Positions 25,504 to 34,930 of a DNA stretch of 40,254 nucleotides are shown here, in pieces. The notes under the pieces are model-generated. The model was not told where the DNA came from. It saw nothing but the letters and a program-made list of their open reading frames with translations, and searched no databases. How positions within the stretch are numbered: position 1 is the first letter of the stretch; each line of letters opens with the position of its first letter. Source of the DNA: Planctomycetota bacterium. Its GTDB lineage: Bacteria > Planctomycetota > Brocadiia > CAIUPP01. The stretch spans positions 1-40,254 of the forward strand of contig JAKJEM010000009.1 in assembly GCA_022705425.1 (NCBI GenBank). The letters are read 5' to 3'. Both the position numbers and the translations under genes were made by a program.

Positions 25504-26361
25504 TCAGCTGAAGTGGATCGGGGCGATCTCGATCCACCCGCCGTTGGAGGGCGCGCAGGGGAAGGCGTCGAGGGGGCCGCTGACGCGGGCGATGTGCCAC
25601 CTGCCGCCGTCCTCGACCAGTTCGGGGGCGTGGACATTCTCAAGTTCGGCCTGCCAGGCGCGGACGCCGGAGGGGAAGCGTTCCGGGGTGTCGGAGCGGA
25701 AGAGGGTCGTCAGGCAGCGGTCGTCCTGGGCGCGGTCGCGAACGAAGAGCCACCAGGTCCCGGCAGCGTGAATGACAAAGGGGGATTCGAGGTGAGAGTG
25801 GCGGACCGGGCGGGAGGTGTCCACATGCGCCACAACGGGATCGCTCCAGTGGAGGAGGTCGCGGCTGCGCCGCAAGAGGATGCAGCTTCGTCCAATGCCG
25901 TCCACCTCGCGCCATTGGCCATAGTACCAGTGATAGAGGCCGTCGAAGAGTTGGATGCAGGCGTCGCGGGCGTCCCGCTCCTCGAAGACGAGCATCGGCG
26001 GGTCGGGCCAGTGGAAGAGGTCGCGGGAACGAAAGAGCAGATTGGTCCCGAGGGGGCGGCGCAGGAAGAGGTGATAAAGGCCATCCTTGACGACCACGAA
26101 GGGGGCGTGCTTCTGCGGGGCGGCGTTGGCAAGACCGTCGCGCGGCGGGTCGGGGAGGAGGGCGGGATGGCGCTCATAGGGACCGTAAAGCGTCGAGGCG
26201 GAGGCATGGAAGAGCGAGGTCTCGCTGGCCCAGGTCCCGGTCCCCATGATGCCGATGGCGTGCCAGCGCCCGTCGAGCGCGCGGAAGAGGCAGAAGTCGT
26301 TGAGGTGGTTCTCGGGATACTCGATGACGCGCATCCAGGGGGCGGCGATGCGGGGCGTCAT
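25504..26361 (-). CDS. Five-bladed beta-propeller glycosidase-like protein (GH43/GH32-type fold)
   Basis: A 285-residue protein without a signal peptide. Repeated blade-like segments are visible: NDFCLFRALDGRWHAIGIMG, HAPFVVVKDGLYHLFLRR, DACIQLFDGLYHWYYGQW, LESPFVIHAAGTWWLFVRD and HAPELVEDGGRWHIARVSG. Motifs such as SRDLFHWPDP and SRDLLHWSDP are typical of GH43, GH32 and GH117 propellers. Acidic residues at blade starts could be catalytic, but I cannot assign them. Start at 26361 follows GGAGG with 6-base spacing. It has its own candidate promoter and is divergent from the kinase gene. Sugar released by it is unknown. Confidence 0.75.
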   Translation of the reverse strand: MTPRIAAPWMRVIEYPENHLNDFCLFRALDGRWHAIGIMGTGTWASETSLFHASASTLYGPYERHPALLPDPPRDGLANAAPQKHAPFVVVKDGLYHLFLRRPLGTNLLFRSRDLFHWPDPPMLVFEERDARDACIQLFDGLYHWYYGQWREVDGIGRSCILLRRSRDLLHWSDPVVAHVDTSRPVRHSHLESPFVIHAAGTWWLFVRDRAQDDRCLTTLFRSDTPERFPSGVRAWQAELENVHAPELVEDGGRWHIARVSGPLDAFPCAPSNGGWIEIAPIHFS

Positions 26362-26401
26362 GACGGCCTCCAGAGAAGGAATCGGTGTGCCGAAGGACTG
26401 T

Positions 26402-26431
26402 ATTCTAGCGCGACAGATTCCGGGCGCGCAA
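26402..26431 (-). promoter_or_regulatory. Candidate promoter of the glycosidase-like gene
   Basis: On the minus strand TTGCGC (26426-26431) and TAGAAT (26402-26407) are spaced by 18 bp, with about 34 nt of leader to the start at 26361. Confidence 0.6.
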
Positions 26432-26572
26432 GTGCGCCGCGTCCGGTCGCTCGACGGGCGTCGGCGTGGGGCGTCCGCGCGCGCGGCCCGGCCGGGCACG
26501 CCGGCGAGACCGGCCGGGCCGGCACACCCCTTCGACCGCGCGGGATGACTAGGAAAAGGGGGGCGGAGAGTG

Positions 26573-26578
26573 TATACT
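26573..26578 (+). promoter_or_regulatory. Possible -10 element before the kinase gene
   Basis: TATACT lies 40 bp before the kinase ATG, preceded directly by TG. No convincing -35 box is found 16-18 bp upstream, so this is only a half promoter. It overlaps the in-frame GTG at 26570 and argues against that codon as the start. Confidence 0.35.
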
Positions 26579-26617
26579 CCACGCGCTGTTGCCGACCTGT
26601 CAAACGGAGCCAGAGGG

Positions 26618-29600
26618 ATGGCCGATAAAGAGCCCGCCGCCGACGCCGGGACGCCTTTCAACCTGCCGCGCCGCGTAGGCAACTACGAGGTGGTGTCCAA
26701 GATCGGCGAAGGGGGAATGGGGTCCGTTTACAAGGCGCGCCACGCGCAGCTCGAGAGCTTCGCGGCGGTGAAGTTCCTGACCCCCTCGCTGGCGCAGAAC
26801 GACACCTTCGTCAAGCGCTTCGAGCGCGAGGCCCGCCTGGCCGCCCAGTTGACCTCCCCCTACAGCATCCACACCTTCGACGTCGGCGAGGTCGAAGGGG
26901 TGCGCTTCATCCTCATGGAGTACGTCGAGGGCGAGTCGTTGAGCAAGACCCTCGAACGTCGCGGCAAGCTGCCGGAAAAGGAGGCGCTGGGGATCGTCCT
27001 GAACGTGGCCCAGGCCCTTCAGGAAGCGCACGAAATGGGGATCATCCATCGGGATATCAAGCCCGAGAATATCATGATCAACCGGCGCGGCCTGCCCAAG
27101 CTGGCCGACCTGGGCATTGCCAAGCAACTGACGCAGACCGACCAGAACCTGACGATGACCGGCTTCGCCATCGGCACCCCCAGTTTCATGTCGCCCGAGC
27201 AGGCGCAGGGGCTGGTGGACGTGGATACGCGCAGCGACATCTACTCGCTCGGCGCCACCCTCTACCGCATGGTCGTCGGCACGCTGCCCTTCAACGGACC
27301 CACGCCGCTGAGCGTCATGCACCGCATTGCCACCGAACCGCCGCCAAACCCCGCCAAGGTCAATCCCGCCCTGTCCGAAGCCACCAGCGCGCTGATCTGC
27401 AAGATGATGGCCACGCGGCGCGAGAACCGCTTCCAGACGATCGGCGAAGTCATCCGGCAGATCGAGACCATCCGCTCCGGAAGCCCCGCAACGACGAGCG
27501 TCGAGCAGAAGCAGACGACGAGCCTCGTCAGCGTTGGCGGCGCCAACGCGCCGGGCGGAACGCCCCCGCCCGTTTCCCCCGATGCCTCCACCGCCGGCGG
27601 GGGATTCCTCGGCGGCAGAGCCGCCGCCGACCGCAAACGCAAGATCGCCGTCGTCGGGGCCATCGCCGGGGTTGTGGCGGTGTTGGGCGGCATCGTGGCC
27701 TATGTGGCGCTGAAGGGATCGAAGCCGCCGACGCCGCCCCCCACGGTGGCCGCTTCGGCCACTACCCTTCCCGGCGTCTCCCCCGGCACAACGCCCACCA
27801 CGCAACCGCCGCCGGCTTCCACCACGACCGTGCCGACGCCGGCGACGACCGTCACGACCCTTCGGGCGACCACGACAACGCTGCCTCCTGACTACGCCCC
27901 TGCCATCGCGGGGGTGCTGGCCGGCGTCCGGACATCGAGTTGGGTGGCCGCGGCGGAGGCCGCCGAGGCGTTGACGCGCCGGAGCAACAACGCCGCCGCG
28001 CACGCCAAACTGCTGGCCGCCGTCAAGGCCGGCGTTGCCGCCGCCGACGAGCGCGGCAAGGCCCGAAATCTCTTTGCCGCCGAGGTCTCCGCCGACTTCA
28101 CCGCAGCGGAGGCCCGACTGGCCGAAGGACAGAAGCGTCTCGCCGCCGTGGACCCCGCCCGGATCGAGGGCGCACCCTTTGACGCCATCGCGGCCGAGCT
28201 TTCGGGCGCGCGCGACGCTTTCCGGAAGGTCATCGAGGCGGAATTGGTCCGCGCAGGAACCGCCCAGAAGATCGCTCTCGAAACCACCGCGGCGCTCAAC
28301 GGCGCGCGCAACGGCGACTGGAAGGCCGCTGCGGAGGCGGCGGACCGGGCCGCCGTCCTCGCCGGGAACGCCCCGGCCCATCAGAAGCTCAAGCAGGTCG
28401 TGGCCGCCGGAGCGCAGGCGGCCGAAGCCCGGACCGAAGCGACACAGGGCCTGGGCGCGGAGGCCAGGGCGTCGGACGCCTTCGCCGCCGTGGAGGCGAA
28501 GTACCGCGGAATTCTGGATACGCTGGGCAAGCTGCCCGGCGCGCGGCTGGAAACGGCCGCGCTCGACACCGCTCTCGCGGGCCTGCAGGAGACGCGCGGA
28601 ACCTACCGCGCGCTGCTCGACGACGCGCGCCGGCAGGCGGAACTGGCCGCGCAGCAGGAACGCGAAATGCGAGCCGCCGTGACAGCCGTTCTGACCAACG
28701 TGCGCGAGCAGGACTGGGTCGGCGCCTCGGATGCCGCCGAGCAACTGGCGCGACGGAGCAAGAACCTGCCGGCCCATGCCAGGCTCCTCGCGGCAGTGAA
28801 GGCGGGATTGCAGGCCGGCGACGAACGCGCCAAGGCGCGCAAGCTCTTCCCCGGCAAACCCTCGCCGGAGTTCGAGACCGCCGATGGACGCCTGGCCGAC
28901 GCGCAGAAGCGCCTCGCCGCCGTGGACCCCGCCAGACTCGATGCAGCCCCCTTCGACGCGCTGGCGGCCGATCTGGGCGCGGCGCGCGACGCCTTCAAGA
29001 AGGTCGTCGAAGCCGAAATGGCCAAGGCGAACCTGGCGCAGCGCATCCATCTGGAGACGACAACGGCGCTGAACGGCGCGCGCAACGGCGACTGGAAGAG
29101 CGCCGCCGATGCCGCCGACCGCGCGCTGGCACTGGCGCGGAATCAGCCGGTCCAGCAGAAACTGAAGGAGGTCGCCGTCGCCGGGACGCAGGCGTCCGCC
29201 GCGCGCGCCGAGGCCGTCCAGGGGCTGAGCGCCGAAGCGCGCGCCGCCGAGGCCTTCGCGTCCGTCGAGACGAAGTACCGCAGCGTCCTCGAACGCCTGG
29301 GCGGCCTCGACGCGGCGCGCCTCGATGCGGCGCAACTTGAACCGGCGCTAGCCGGACTCGAGGACGTCCGCGCCGCCTACCGCAAGCTCCTGGAGGATGG
29401 GCGCAAGCAGGCGGAGGCCGCCGTGCGCGTTGCCCGCGAGCTGCGGGCCGGTATGGCTGCCGGACGCGAAGGCGAATGGAAGGGACTCACCGACGCCGTT
29501 GCCCGCGCGGCGGCGCTCGGCGGTCCGCAACCGGTGTTCAAGAAGCTCCAGGACATCGGCGAGGCCGGCGCCCAGGCGTCCGTCGCGCGCGGCATGGCCA

Positions 29601-31198
29601 TGCGCTTTGCCGTGGCCGGCAAGCCCCCGGCCGGAGTCGCCGCCGCCGACACGCGCTACACCGATGCCCGCGAACGTCTGGGCGGCGTGAATGCCGCCAA
29701 GCCCGACCCCGATGCCCTTGACAAGGTCCTGACCGACCTTCAGGGCTGCCGCGACCAATTCCGCAAGGCCGCCGAGGACGCCTTTGCCATCGCCTACCCC
29801 AATCTTCAGAAGCCGATCCAGGGCACGAATCTCGTGCCGGGTTTCCTGGACCTCTACGCGGCGCGCGAGCGCTGCCCCGACCTGCCGGCGGTGGCCGACC
29901 TGGCCGCGAAGTACGACCCGCGCGGTGAATGCCTGGCGGTGGCGCGAAGCTTGACCCTTTACACTTCCGCTGAGAACCCCGCGCAGGCGCGCAAGATGCT
30001 CGATGACGCCGCGCTCCGGTGCGAGCGCCTGGCCGGCGACGCCTTCTACAAGGAAGGCGCCGCCGCGCTTCTGCGGCGCGTGTTGCGCGCCCGTGCCGCC
30101 GCGCATGAAGCCGCCGGCAACCCCGCCGGAATGCTGGCCGACGCCGCCACGCTCGAACTGGCCGGCGAGGATTCCGCCAGGACGCTGACCGGTCGCGCCG
30201 TCCAGGCCTTCATCGAGAAACTGGCTGCAGGCCTGTCCGGCGACCGGAAGGCCGCCGTCAAGATGATCGAAGGCGCCGGCGCAGAACTGGGGCGCGAGGC
30301 GCTGGCGCCGGCGCGCAAGTCCCTGACCGACGCGGTCGTCGCCTCGAATCTGGCGCCGCGCGTCTTTGGCGATCCGGCCCTGACGCGCGCCTGGGTGCAG
30401 CACATCGGCCCCATCGCCCCTCCCGGCATGGTGCGCGTGCCGCCGGGCGTCTTCCCGCTTGGCGAGAACTACACCGGTCTCGTCTCCCTGACACCCTCCT
30501 TTGCGCCGGAGCATGAAGTCCGGCTCCCCGTCTTCTACATGGATGTCACCGAGGTCACCAACGAGCAATTCCAGCTCTTTGTGGATGCCGGCGGATATGC
30601 CAACGACGCCTGGTGGGGAGCGGCCAAGGGGGTGGACCGCGCCGCCTTTGTGGATGAGACCGGCAAGCCGGGGCCGATGCGCTGGAAGAACGGGCGTTTC
30701 CCCGAAGGCGAAGGGAGACTGCCGGTGACCGGCGTCTCCTGGTACGAGGCGATGGCCTACGCCGCGTGGGCGGGCAAGGCGCTGCCGACGGAGGCGCAGT
30801 GGGAGTGCGCCGCGGTCGGCGTGCCGCCCAAGGACCCCAACGGCAACTACGCCGACCTGACCTATCCCTGGGGAGACAAGTGGGCCAAGAACCGCGCCCA
30901 CGTGGACGACACCCGGCCCCTGGCCGTGGGCAGCAAGCCGGAGGACAAGAGCCCCGTCGGTTGCCTCGACATGACCGGCAACGTCCGCGAATGGACGGCG
31001 GACCTCTACGAGAAGTACCCGAACTCCGTCAGCCAGGATCGAGACCTCGGCGCCGGTCTCGCCGTGGTGCGCGGCGCGTCCTATCGGGAATCTTCGTTGA
31101 ACGCCCAACCGGTGCTGCGCCGCGCGCGCTCCAAGGATACCCGCGACGACCGCATCGGTTTCCGCTGCGTGTGGATTCCCCCCGCCATCGAACGATAG
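26618..31198 (+). CDS. Membrane Ser/Thr protein kinase with repeat ectodomain and C-terminal FGE-sulfatase-like domain
   Basis: A 1526-residue protein. Kinase domain about residues 23-285: glycine loop GEGGMGSVYKA (31-40), Lys52, HRDIKPEN with Asp146, DLG at 164-166, GTPSFMSPEQ. One membrane segment follows at about 342-364, then a Pro/Thr linker. From about 428 come five degenerate Ala-rich helical repeats of roughly 120 residues, each with a W in a pattern like RNGDWKAAAEAADRA. A last domain, about 1267-1520, has the FGE-sulfatase fold (MVRVPPGVFPLGENY, DVTEVTNEQFQLFV, PVTGVSWYEAMAYAAWAGK, LPTEAQWE, GNVREWTADLY, IGFRCV). The two catalytic cysteines of true formylglycine enzymes are absent, so it probably binds a ligand outside the membrane. 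Start at 26618 follows GGAG; promoter evidence is weak. Confidence 0.9.
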   Translation: MADKEPAADAGTPFNLPRRVGNYEVVSKIGEGGMGSVYKARHAQLESFAAVKFLTPSLAQNDTFVKRFEREARLAAQLTSPYSIHTFDVGEVEGVRFILMEYVEGESLSKTLERRGKLPEKEALGIVLNVAQALQEAHEMGIIHRDIKPENIMINRRGLPKLADLGIAKQLTQTDQNLTMTGFAIGTPSFMSPEQAQGLVDVDTRSDIYSLGATLYRMVVGTLPFNGPTPLSVMHRIATEPPPNPAKVNPALSEATSALICKMMATRRENRFQTIGEVIRQIETIRSGSPATTSVEQKQTTSLVSVGGANAPGGTPPPVSPDASTAGGGFLGGRAAADRKRKIAVVGAIAGVVAVLGGIVAYVALKGSKPPTPPPTVAASATTLPGVSPGTTPTTQPPPASTTTVPTPATTVTTLRATTTTLPPDYAPAIAGVLAGVRTSSWVAAAEAAEALTRRSNNAAAHAKLLAAVKAGVAAADERGKARNLFAAEVSADFTAAEARLAEGQKRLAAVDPARIEGAPFDAIAAELSGARDAFRKVIEAELVRAGTAQKIALETTAALNGARNGDWKAAAEAADRAAVLAGNAPAHQKLKQVVAAGAQAAEARTEATQGLGAEARASDAFAAVEAKYRGILDTLGKLPGARLETAALDTALAGLQETRGTYRALLDDARRQAELAAQQEREMRAAVTAVLTNVREQDWVGASDAAEQLARRSKNLPAHARLLAAVKAGLQAGDERAKARKLFPGKPSPEFETADGRLADAQKRLAAVDPARLDAAPFDALAADLGAARDAFKKVVEAEMAKANLAQRIHLETTTALNGARNGDWKSAADAADRALALARNQPVQQKLKEVAVAGTQASAARAEAVQGLSAEARAAEAFASVETKYRSVLERLGGLDAARLDAAQLEPALAGLEDVRAAYRKLLEDGRKQAEAAVRVARELRAGMAAGREGEWKGLTDAVARAAALGGPQPVFKKLQDIGEAGAQASVARGMAMRFAVAGKPPAGVAAADTRYTDARERLGGVNAAKPDPDALDKVLTDLQGCRDQFRKAAEDAFAIAYPNLQKPIQGTNLVPGFLDLYAARERCPDLPAVADLAAKYDPRGECLAVARSLTLYTSAENPAQARKMLDDAALRCERLAGDAFYKEGAAALLRRVLRARAAAHEAAGNPAGMLADAATLELAGEDSARTLTGRAVQAFIEKLAAGLSGDRKAAVKMIEGAGAELGREALAPARKSLTDAVVASNLAPRVFGDPALTRAWVQHIGPIAPPGMVRVPPGVFPLGENYTGLVSLTPSFAPEHEVRLPVFYMDVTEVTNEQFQLFVDAGGYANDAWWGAAKGVDRAAFVDETGKPGPMRWKNGRFPEGEGRLPVTGVSWYEAMAYAAWAGKALPTEAQWECAAVGVPPKDPNGNYADLTYPWGDKWAKNRAHVDDTRPLAVGSKPEDKSPVGCLDMTGNVREWTADLYEKYPNSVSQDRDLGAGLAVVRGASYRESSLNAQPVLRRARSKDTRDDRIGFRCVWIPPAIER
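27902..29800 (+). repeat. Degenerate coding repeats in the kinase ectodomain
   Basis: Two long units of about 770 bp (from about 27902 and about 28671) are clearly alike at protein level, for example DERGKARNLF against DERAKARKLF and ALNGARNGDWK in both. Each is itself two related halves of about 120-130 residues. A fifth half-unit begins near 29443. The order is A-B-A-B-B. Confidence 0.75.
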
Positions 31199-31244
31199 CG
31201 CTTCGGACGCCCGCCCGACGCGACGCCAGAAAGGCGGAAGCTTC

Positions 31245-32666
31245 GTGTCCGCGTACAACCCCGTCACCCCCGACGACATCCGCGCCCTCGTCCGCATTGT
31301 CGGCCCGGCGCACGTCGTCTGGAAGGATGCGGAGAAGCTGGAGGCCTGTTCGCACGACGAAACGCCCGACCGGCGTTGGGCGCACATGCCGGAGGCCGTC
31401 GTCCGCCCTCGCAGCGCCGACGAAATAGCGGACGTCCTGAAATTGGCGAACCGCCGGCGCATCCCTGTCACCCCCCGCGGCGCCGGCAGCGGGCTCTCCG
31501 GCAGTGCCGTGCCCCTCCACGGCGGTATTGTCCTTCACCTCGACCGCATGAACCGCATCCTCGAAGTGGACCGCGAGAACATGGTCGTCGTCGTCGAGCC
31601 GGGGGTCGTTACGAACGAAATCAACGAGGCGCTTCGCCCCGCCGGTCTCTTCTACCCCGGTTACCCCATGAGCCTGGAAAGCTGCCACATCGGCGGCAAC
31701 GTGGCCATGAACGCCGGCGGCGCCAAGGCCGTCAAGTACGGCGTCACCGGGCGCTACGTCCTGGGCCTCGACGTCGTCACCCCCTCCGGCGAGGTCGTCC
31801 AGCTCGGCGGCAAACGCGTCAAGGACGTCACCGGCTACGACCTGATCCAGCTCATGGTCGGCTCGGAGGGCACCCTGGGCGTCTTTACCCGCATCACCCT
31901 GCGCCTGCTGCCCCTGCCGCGGGCGAGCGCCGACCTGCTGTGCGCCTTCCGTTCCGTGGCCGAGGCCGTGCGCGCTGTGCCGCGCATGATGACGCGCGGC
32001 GCCGTGATCCCCGCGGCCATCGAGTTCATGGACCGCGACGCACTCCGCGCGGCGGCGGAGTACCTGAATGAACCCCCCGCTGCGCCCGACGCCGAGGCCG
32101 TTCTGCTCGTGACGGTCGAGGGGGCCTCCGTCGAGGCCGTCGAGCGCGATTACGACGCCCTCGGGCGCGAGGTCCTGGCCGCCGGGGCCATCGAGGTCTT
32201 CGTGGCCGACAACCGCGCCACCTCCGAGCGCGTCTGGCGTCTGCGCCGCAACGTCAGCGAGGCCCTCAGCCTCCTCTCGCGAAACCAGAGCAACGAGGAC
32301 ATCGTTGTGCCCGTCGCCGAAATCCCCCGGCTGGTGGAGGGTGTTCAGGCTCTTTCGCGCAAGTGGGGCCTCTTCATGCCCTGTTTCGGGCACGCCGGCG
32401 ACGGCAACATGCATGTGCGCATCGTCATGGACCCCGCCTGGACAATGGAACGCTGGAACACGGCGCTGCCGGAGGTGCTCAAGGAACTCTATCTTCTGAC
32501 GGCCGCCCTCGGCGGGACGATCTCCGGGGAGCACGGCATCGGTCACAAGCGCAAGGCCTATGTGCCCCTGGTCCTCTCCGAGGCGCACCTGAACCTGATG
32601 CGCGCCGTCAAGCGCGCCCTCGACCCCCACAACATCCTCAACCCCGGCAAGAAGTTCGACCTGTGA
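31245..32666 (+). CDS. GlcD-type FAD-linked oxidase (glycolate / D-lactate dehydrogenase family)
   Basis: A 473-residue flavoprotein of the PCMH/VAO fold. The FAD region shows VVRPRSADEIADVLKLA, VTPRGAGSGLSG, VVEPGVVTNEIN, CHIGGNVAMNAGGAKAVKYG and VGSEGTLGVFTRI. The C-terminal substrate domain shows PCFGHAGDGNMHVRI and GTISGEHGIGHKRK, and ends ALDPHNILNPGKKFDL. Family members oxidise D-2-hydroxy acids such as glycolate, D-lactate or D-2-hydroxyglutarate. No GlcE, GlcF or iron-sulfur partner lies adjacent, so the electron acceptor is unknown. The GTG start is 46 nt after the kinase stop. It ends 18 bp from the convergent AGE gene. Confidence 0.93.
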   Translation: MSAYNPVTPDDIRALVRIVGPAHVVWKDAEKLEACSHDETPDRRWAHMPEAVVRPRSADEIADVLKLANRRRIPVTPRGAGSGLSGSAVPLHGGIVLHLDRMNRILEVDRENMVVVVEPGVVTNEINEALRPAGLFYPGYPMSLESCHIGGNVAMNAGGAKAVKYGVTGRYVLGLDVVTPSGEVVQLGGKRVKDVTGYDLIQLMVGSEGTLGVFTRITLRLLPLPRASADLLCAFRSVAEAVRAVPRMMTRGAVIPAAIEFMDRDALRAAAEYLNEPPAAPDAEAVLLVTVEGASVEAVERDYDALGREVLAAGAIEVFVADNRATSERVWRLRRNVSEALSLLSRNQSNEDIVVPVAEIPRLVEGVQALSRKWGLFMPCFGHAGDGNMHVRIVMDPAWTMERWNTALPEVLKELYLLTAALGGTISGEHGIGHKRKAYVPLVLSEAHLNLMRAVKRALDPHNILNPGKKFDL

Positions 32667-32684
32667 GGCGCGCGGTCAGGCCGC

Positions 32685-33917
32685 TCATCTCTCCGCCCTT
32701 CCGCACGCCTCGAAGAGCTGCATAATCTTCATTAGTGCGCGCGGCAGGTGATAGGCGGCCTTCCAGCAGGTCCCTTTGTCGGTCAATTTCGGGGTTCCGT
32801 CGCGCCGGAGCTCGGGGTACCACTCGCCATATTCCGCGTCGTAGAAATGCGTCCGGCACCAGTCGTGCAGGTGAAGGAAGCGCCCGAACCACTCCGCGTC
32901 GTCGCGCAGTACGGCGGCCAGCGCGCAGGCATACAGCGCCTCCGAGTGCACCCACCAGACCTTGTCGTGCCGGCAGACGCCCGTCTCCCGGTGCCAGTCC
33001 GTCTGCTTCGGCTCCTCGCCGCTCGCATCGAGAAAGGACGCGATCCCGCCGTACTCCGGGTCGTGCCCGGCGCGCCAGGACCAGTCGGCGATCTCGATTG
33101 CGCGCTCGACGATGCCCCGGTCGCCGCGCGCCAGTCCTGCTTCCATGCAGAACCACATGGACTCGAGGGCGTGTCCGGGATTGACGACGCGCCCCTCGGG
33201 TTCGTCCACGATCTCGCCGTGGCGCCCGACGGACTCGAAGAGCAACCGGCGGTCGTCGCGCGCGAAGAGGCGCTGGATGCGCTCGATCGCCTCATCCGTC
33301 AGCGGCCGCGTCTGCGCTGCGCCCAGCACCGGCTCGGCGAGTGTCCCGGTGATGACGGCCATCATGGAGAGGCTGTGGCGCTGGTAGCGCGGGCTCCAGA
33401 CGCCGTGGAAGATGTCCCTGAACTCGGGGTCGCGCGTATGGCGTTCGAGGGCCTGCCAGGTGGCGCGGATCAGCGGCAGGTCCTCCTGCGTCTCCGCCGC
33501 CAGGGCATACTCGCACAGTCCGCCGAGGACAAAATGGTCGGTGAAGATGGAGATCGTCCCCTGCTTCGGCGCGCCGCGGCGGTCGAGTTGATAATGCCAG
33601 CGCCCCTCTCCCGCATAGGCGTGCCGGAGAAGGAAGTCGCGTCCCCAGCGCGCCAGGTCAAGCCAGTCCGAGCGGCGTTCGACCTGCCGGTACAGCGCCG
33701 CGAACATGTAGAGCTGGCGTCCCTGGAACCAGACGTACTTGTCCGTATCGGTCACGCGACCGGTCCGATCGAAACACGTCAGGTAGCCGCCGCACTCCAC
33801 GTCGCGCGCGCGCGCCTCCCAGAAGGGCATCACCTCCCGGAGAAGGTGCCTGCGGTAGTAGCGCCCCAACTCGGCGATCAGGCCCCCGTCCAGACGGCGC
33901 GGCGTTTCAATCCGCAT
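32685..33917 (-). CDS. N-acylglucosamine 2-epimerase (AGE) family protein
   Basis: A 410-residue (alpha/alpha)6-barrel epimerase. Visible blocks are GGYLTCFDRTG, KYVWFQGRQLYMFAALY, VNPGHALESMWF with the family NPGHALE histidine, and DKVWWVHSEALYA with the second catalytic histidine region. It ends with KGTCWKAAYHLPRALM. Members interconvert GlcNAc/ManNAc, cellobiose or aldose/ketose sugars. It lies 53 nt after the TIM-barrel epimerase gene and is likely co-transcribed. With the NanA-like lyase it could belong to sialic-acid handling, but the genes are 27 kb apart. Confidence 0.92.
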   Translation of the reverse strand: MRIETPRRLDGGLIAELGRYYRRHLLREVMPFWEARARDVECGGYLTCFDRTGRVTDTDKYVWFQGRQLYMFAALYRQVERRSDWLDLARWGRDFLLRHAYAGEGRWHYQLDRRGAPKQGTISIFTDHFVLGGLCEYALAAETQEDLPLIRATWQALERHTRDPEFRDIFHGVWSPRYQRHSLSMMAVITGTLAEPVLGAAQTRPLTDEAIERIQRLFARDDRRLLFESVGRHGEIVDEPEGRVVNPGHALESMWFCMEAGLARGDRGIVERAIEIADWSWRAGHDPEYGGIASFLDASGEEPKQTDWHRETGVCRHDKVWWVHSEALYACALAAVLRDDAEWFGRFLHLHDWCRTHFYDAEYGEWYPELRRDGTPKLTDKGTCWKAAYHLPRALMKIMQLFEACGRAER

Positions 33918-33970
33918 GACGCAGCTCTTTCACGATACCGACGCCTTCCGCAGGAACGCGGCGCACCCGC

Positions 33971-34930
33971 TTATCCTTCCTCGAAGCACCCGTATTCCGT
34001 CAGGATATGCCTGCCGATCTGATAGAGCAGCGCGACGGCCTGCCGTCGCAGCTCGAGGGGCACGTTCATCAGCCGCGCGACCTTGACGCCCCGGTACTCC
34101 CACTCGCGGCGGTAGTTGGGCCAGACGCCGCCGTTGCGGAGGATATTGCCCGACTCGAAGCTGAAGAAGCCCTGGTAGCCGGCGTCGAGCAACCCCTGCA
34201 TCACGGAGTCCAGATTCGTCGTCCCCTGGAACGGCGCGACATGCGAATCCATGTCGCCGTAGTTGTCGGCGATATGGACGCCCTTCAGCCGCGGTCCCAG
34301 CTCCACGATGCTCTGATACTGGTCCACGCCCTGGACATTGGCATGGCCCGTGTCCCAGCAGGCGTGGACGAGCGGATGACCCACATGCTCGATCAGTTCG
34401 AGCAGTTCGCCCGCCGTGGAGGGAACGTTGCGGACATTCTGCGCCCGCGTCGGCGCGTGCCTGTCGCAGCTGTTCTCGATGAGCACGGAGACGCCCGTCC
34501 GCTCCATGACCGGAAGGAGCCGGGCGATAAACTCGCCGTTGCGCCGGAGATTCAGACGGCGGTTCTCGCGCGACGGAAACCCGCCGATGTCCTGCGCATG
34601 GACGACGATCCGGGGGATGTGGAGCCGGCCGCAGGCCTCGACCGAGCGAAGCGTGGCCCGGAGGAAGACGTCAAATTCTTCGCCGGCGCCGTGCAGGTTT
34701 CCGCTTGGGGAATGCGCCTGGCAGAAGCGGAACCCCAGCGCCGCCGCCGCCTCTCCGGCGTCCGCCACCCACCCCTCCCAGCGGTCATCAAGAAAGGGGG
34801 AGTCGGCATAGATCGTGTCGTAGAAGCTCAGGTCCAGAAAGCGAAATCCGGTCCCCTCAAAGAACCGTACCAGGTTCCCCGGCCTGTCGGAGTAGCCCCT
34901 GAAGTCCACCGTCGTCGTTGCCAGTTTCAC
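33971..34930 (-). CDS. Sugar phosphate isomerase/epimerase (xylose isomerase-like TIM barrel)
   Basis: A 319-residue AP-endonuclease-2/xylose-isomerase-like barrel. It shows the N-terminal FRFLDLSFYD, FCQAHSPSGNLHGAG, RIVVHAQDIGGFPS, VSVLIENSCDRHAP with the metal-binding glutamate, HACWDTGHANVQG with Asp and His ligands, LKGVHIADNYGDMDSHVAPFQGT, and FFSFESGN with the last glutamate. Substrate is unknown. The GTG at 34930 is used because it precedes the first family strand; its ribosome site is weak. A promoter with TTGAAA and TGTAAT lies about 100 bp upstream, and a large inverted repeat further upstream. It leads the AGE gene. Confidence 0.88.
   Translation of the reverse strand: MKLATTTVDFRGYSDRPGNLVRFFEGTGFRFLDLSFYDTIYADSPFLDDRWEGWVADAGEAAAALGFRFCQAHSPSGNLHGAGEEFDVFLRATLRSVEACGRLHIPRIVVHAQDIGGFPSRENRRLNLRRNGEFIARLLPVMERTGVSVLIENSCDRHAPTRAQNVRNVPSTAGELLELIEHVGHPLVHACWDTGHANVQGVDQYQSIVELGPRLKGVHIADNYGDMDSHVAPFQGTTNLDSVMQGLLDAGYQGFFSFESGNILRNGGVWPNYRREWEYRGVKVARLMNVPLELRRQAVALLYQIGRHILTEYGCFEEG

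Noticed and set aside
26600..29335. A 911-codon minus-strand open frame opposite the kinase gene
   Set aside because: It mirrors the Ala-rich repeat region of the kinase in another frame and shows no domain. The kinase on the plus strand has all catalytic motifs.
27902..29800. Tandem repeats as a CRISPR array
   Set aside because: The units are long, degenerate and coding, not short identical repeats with unique spacers.
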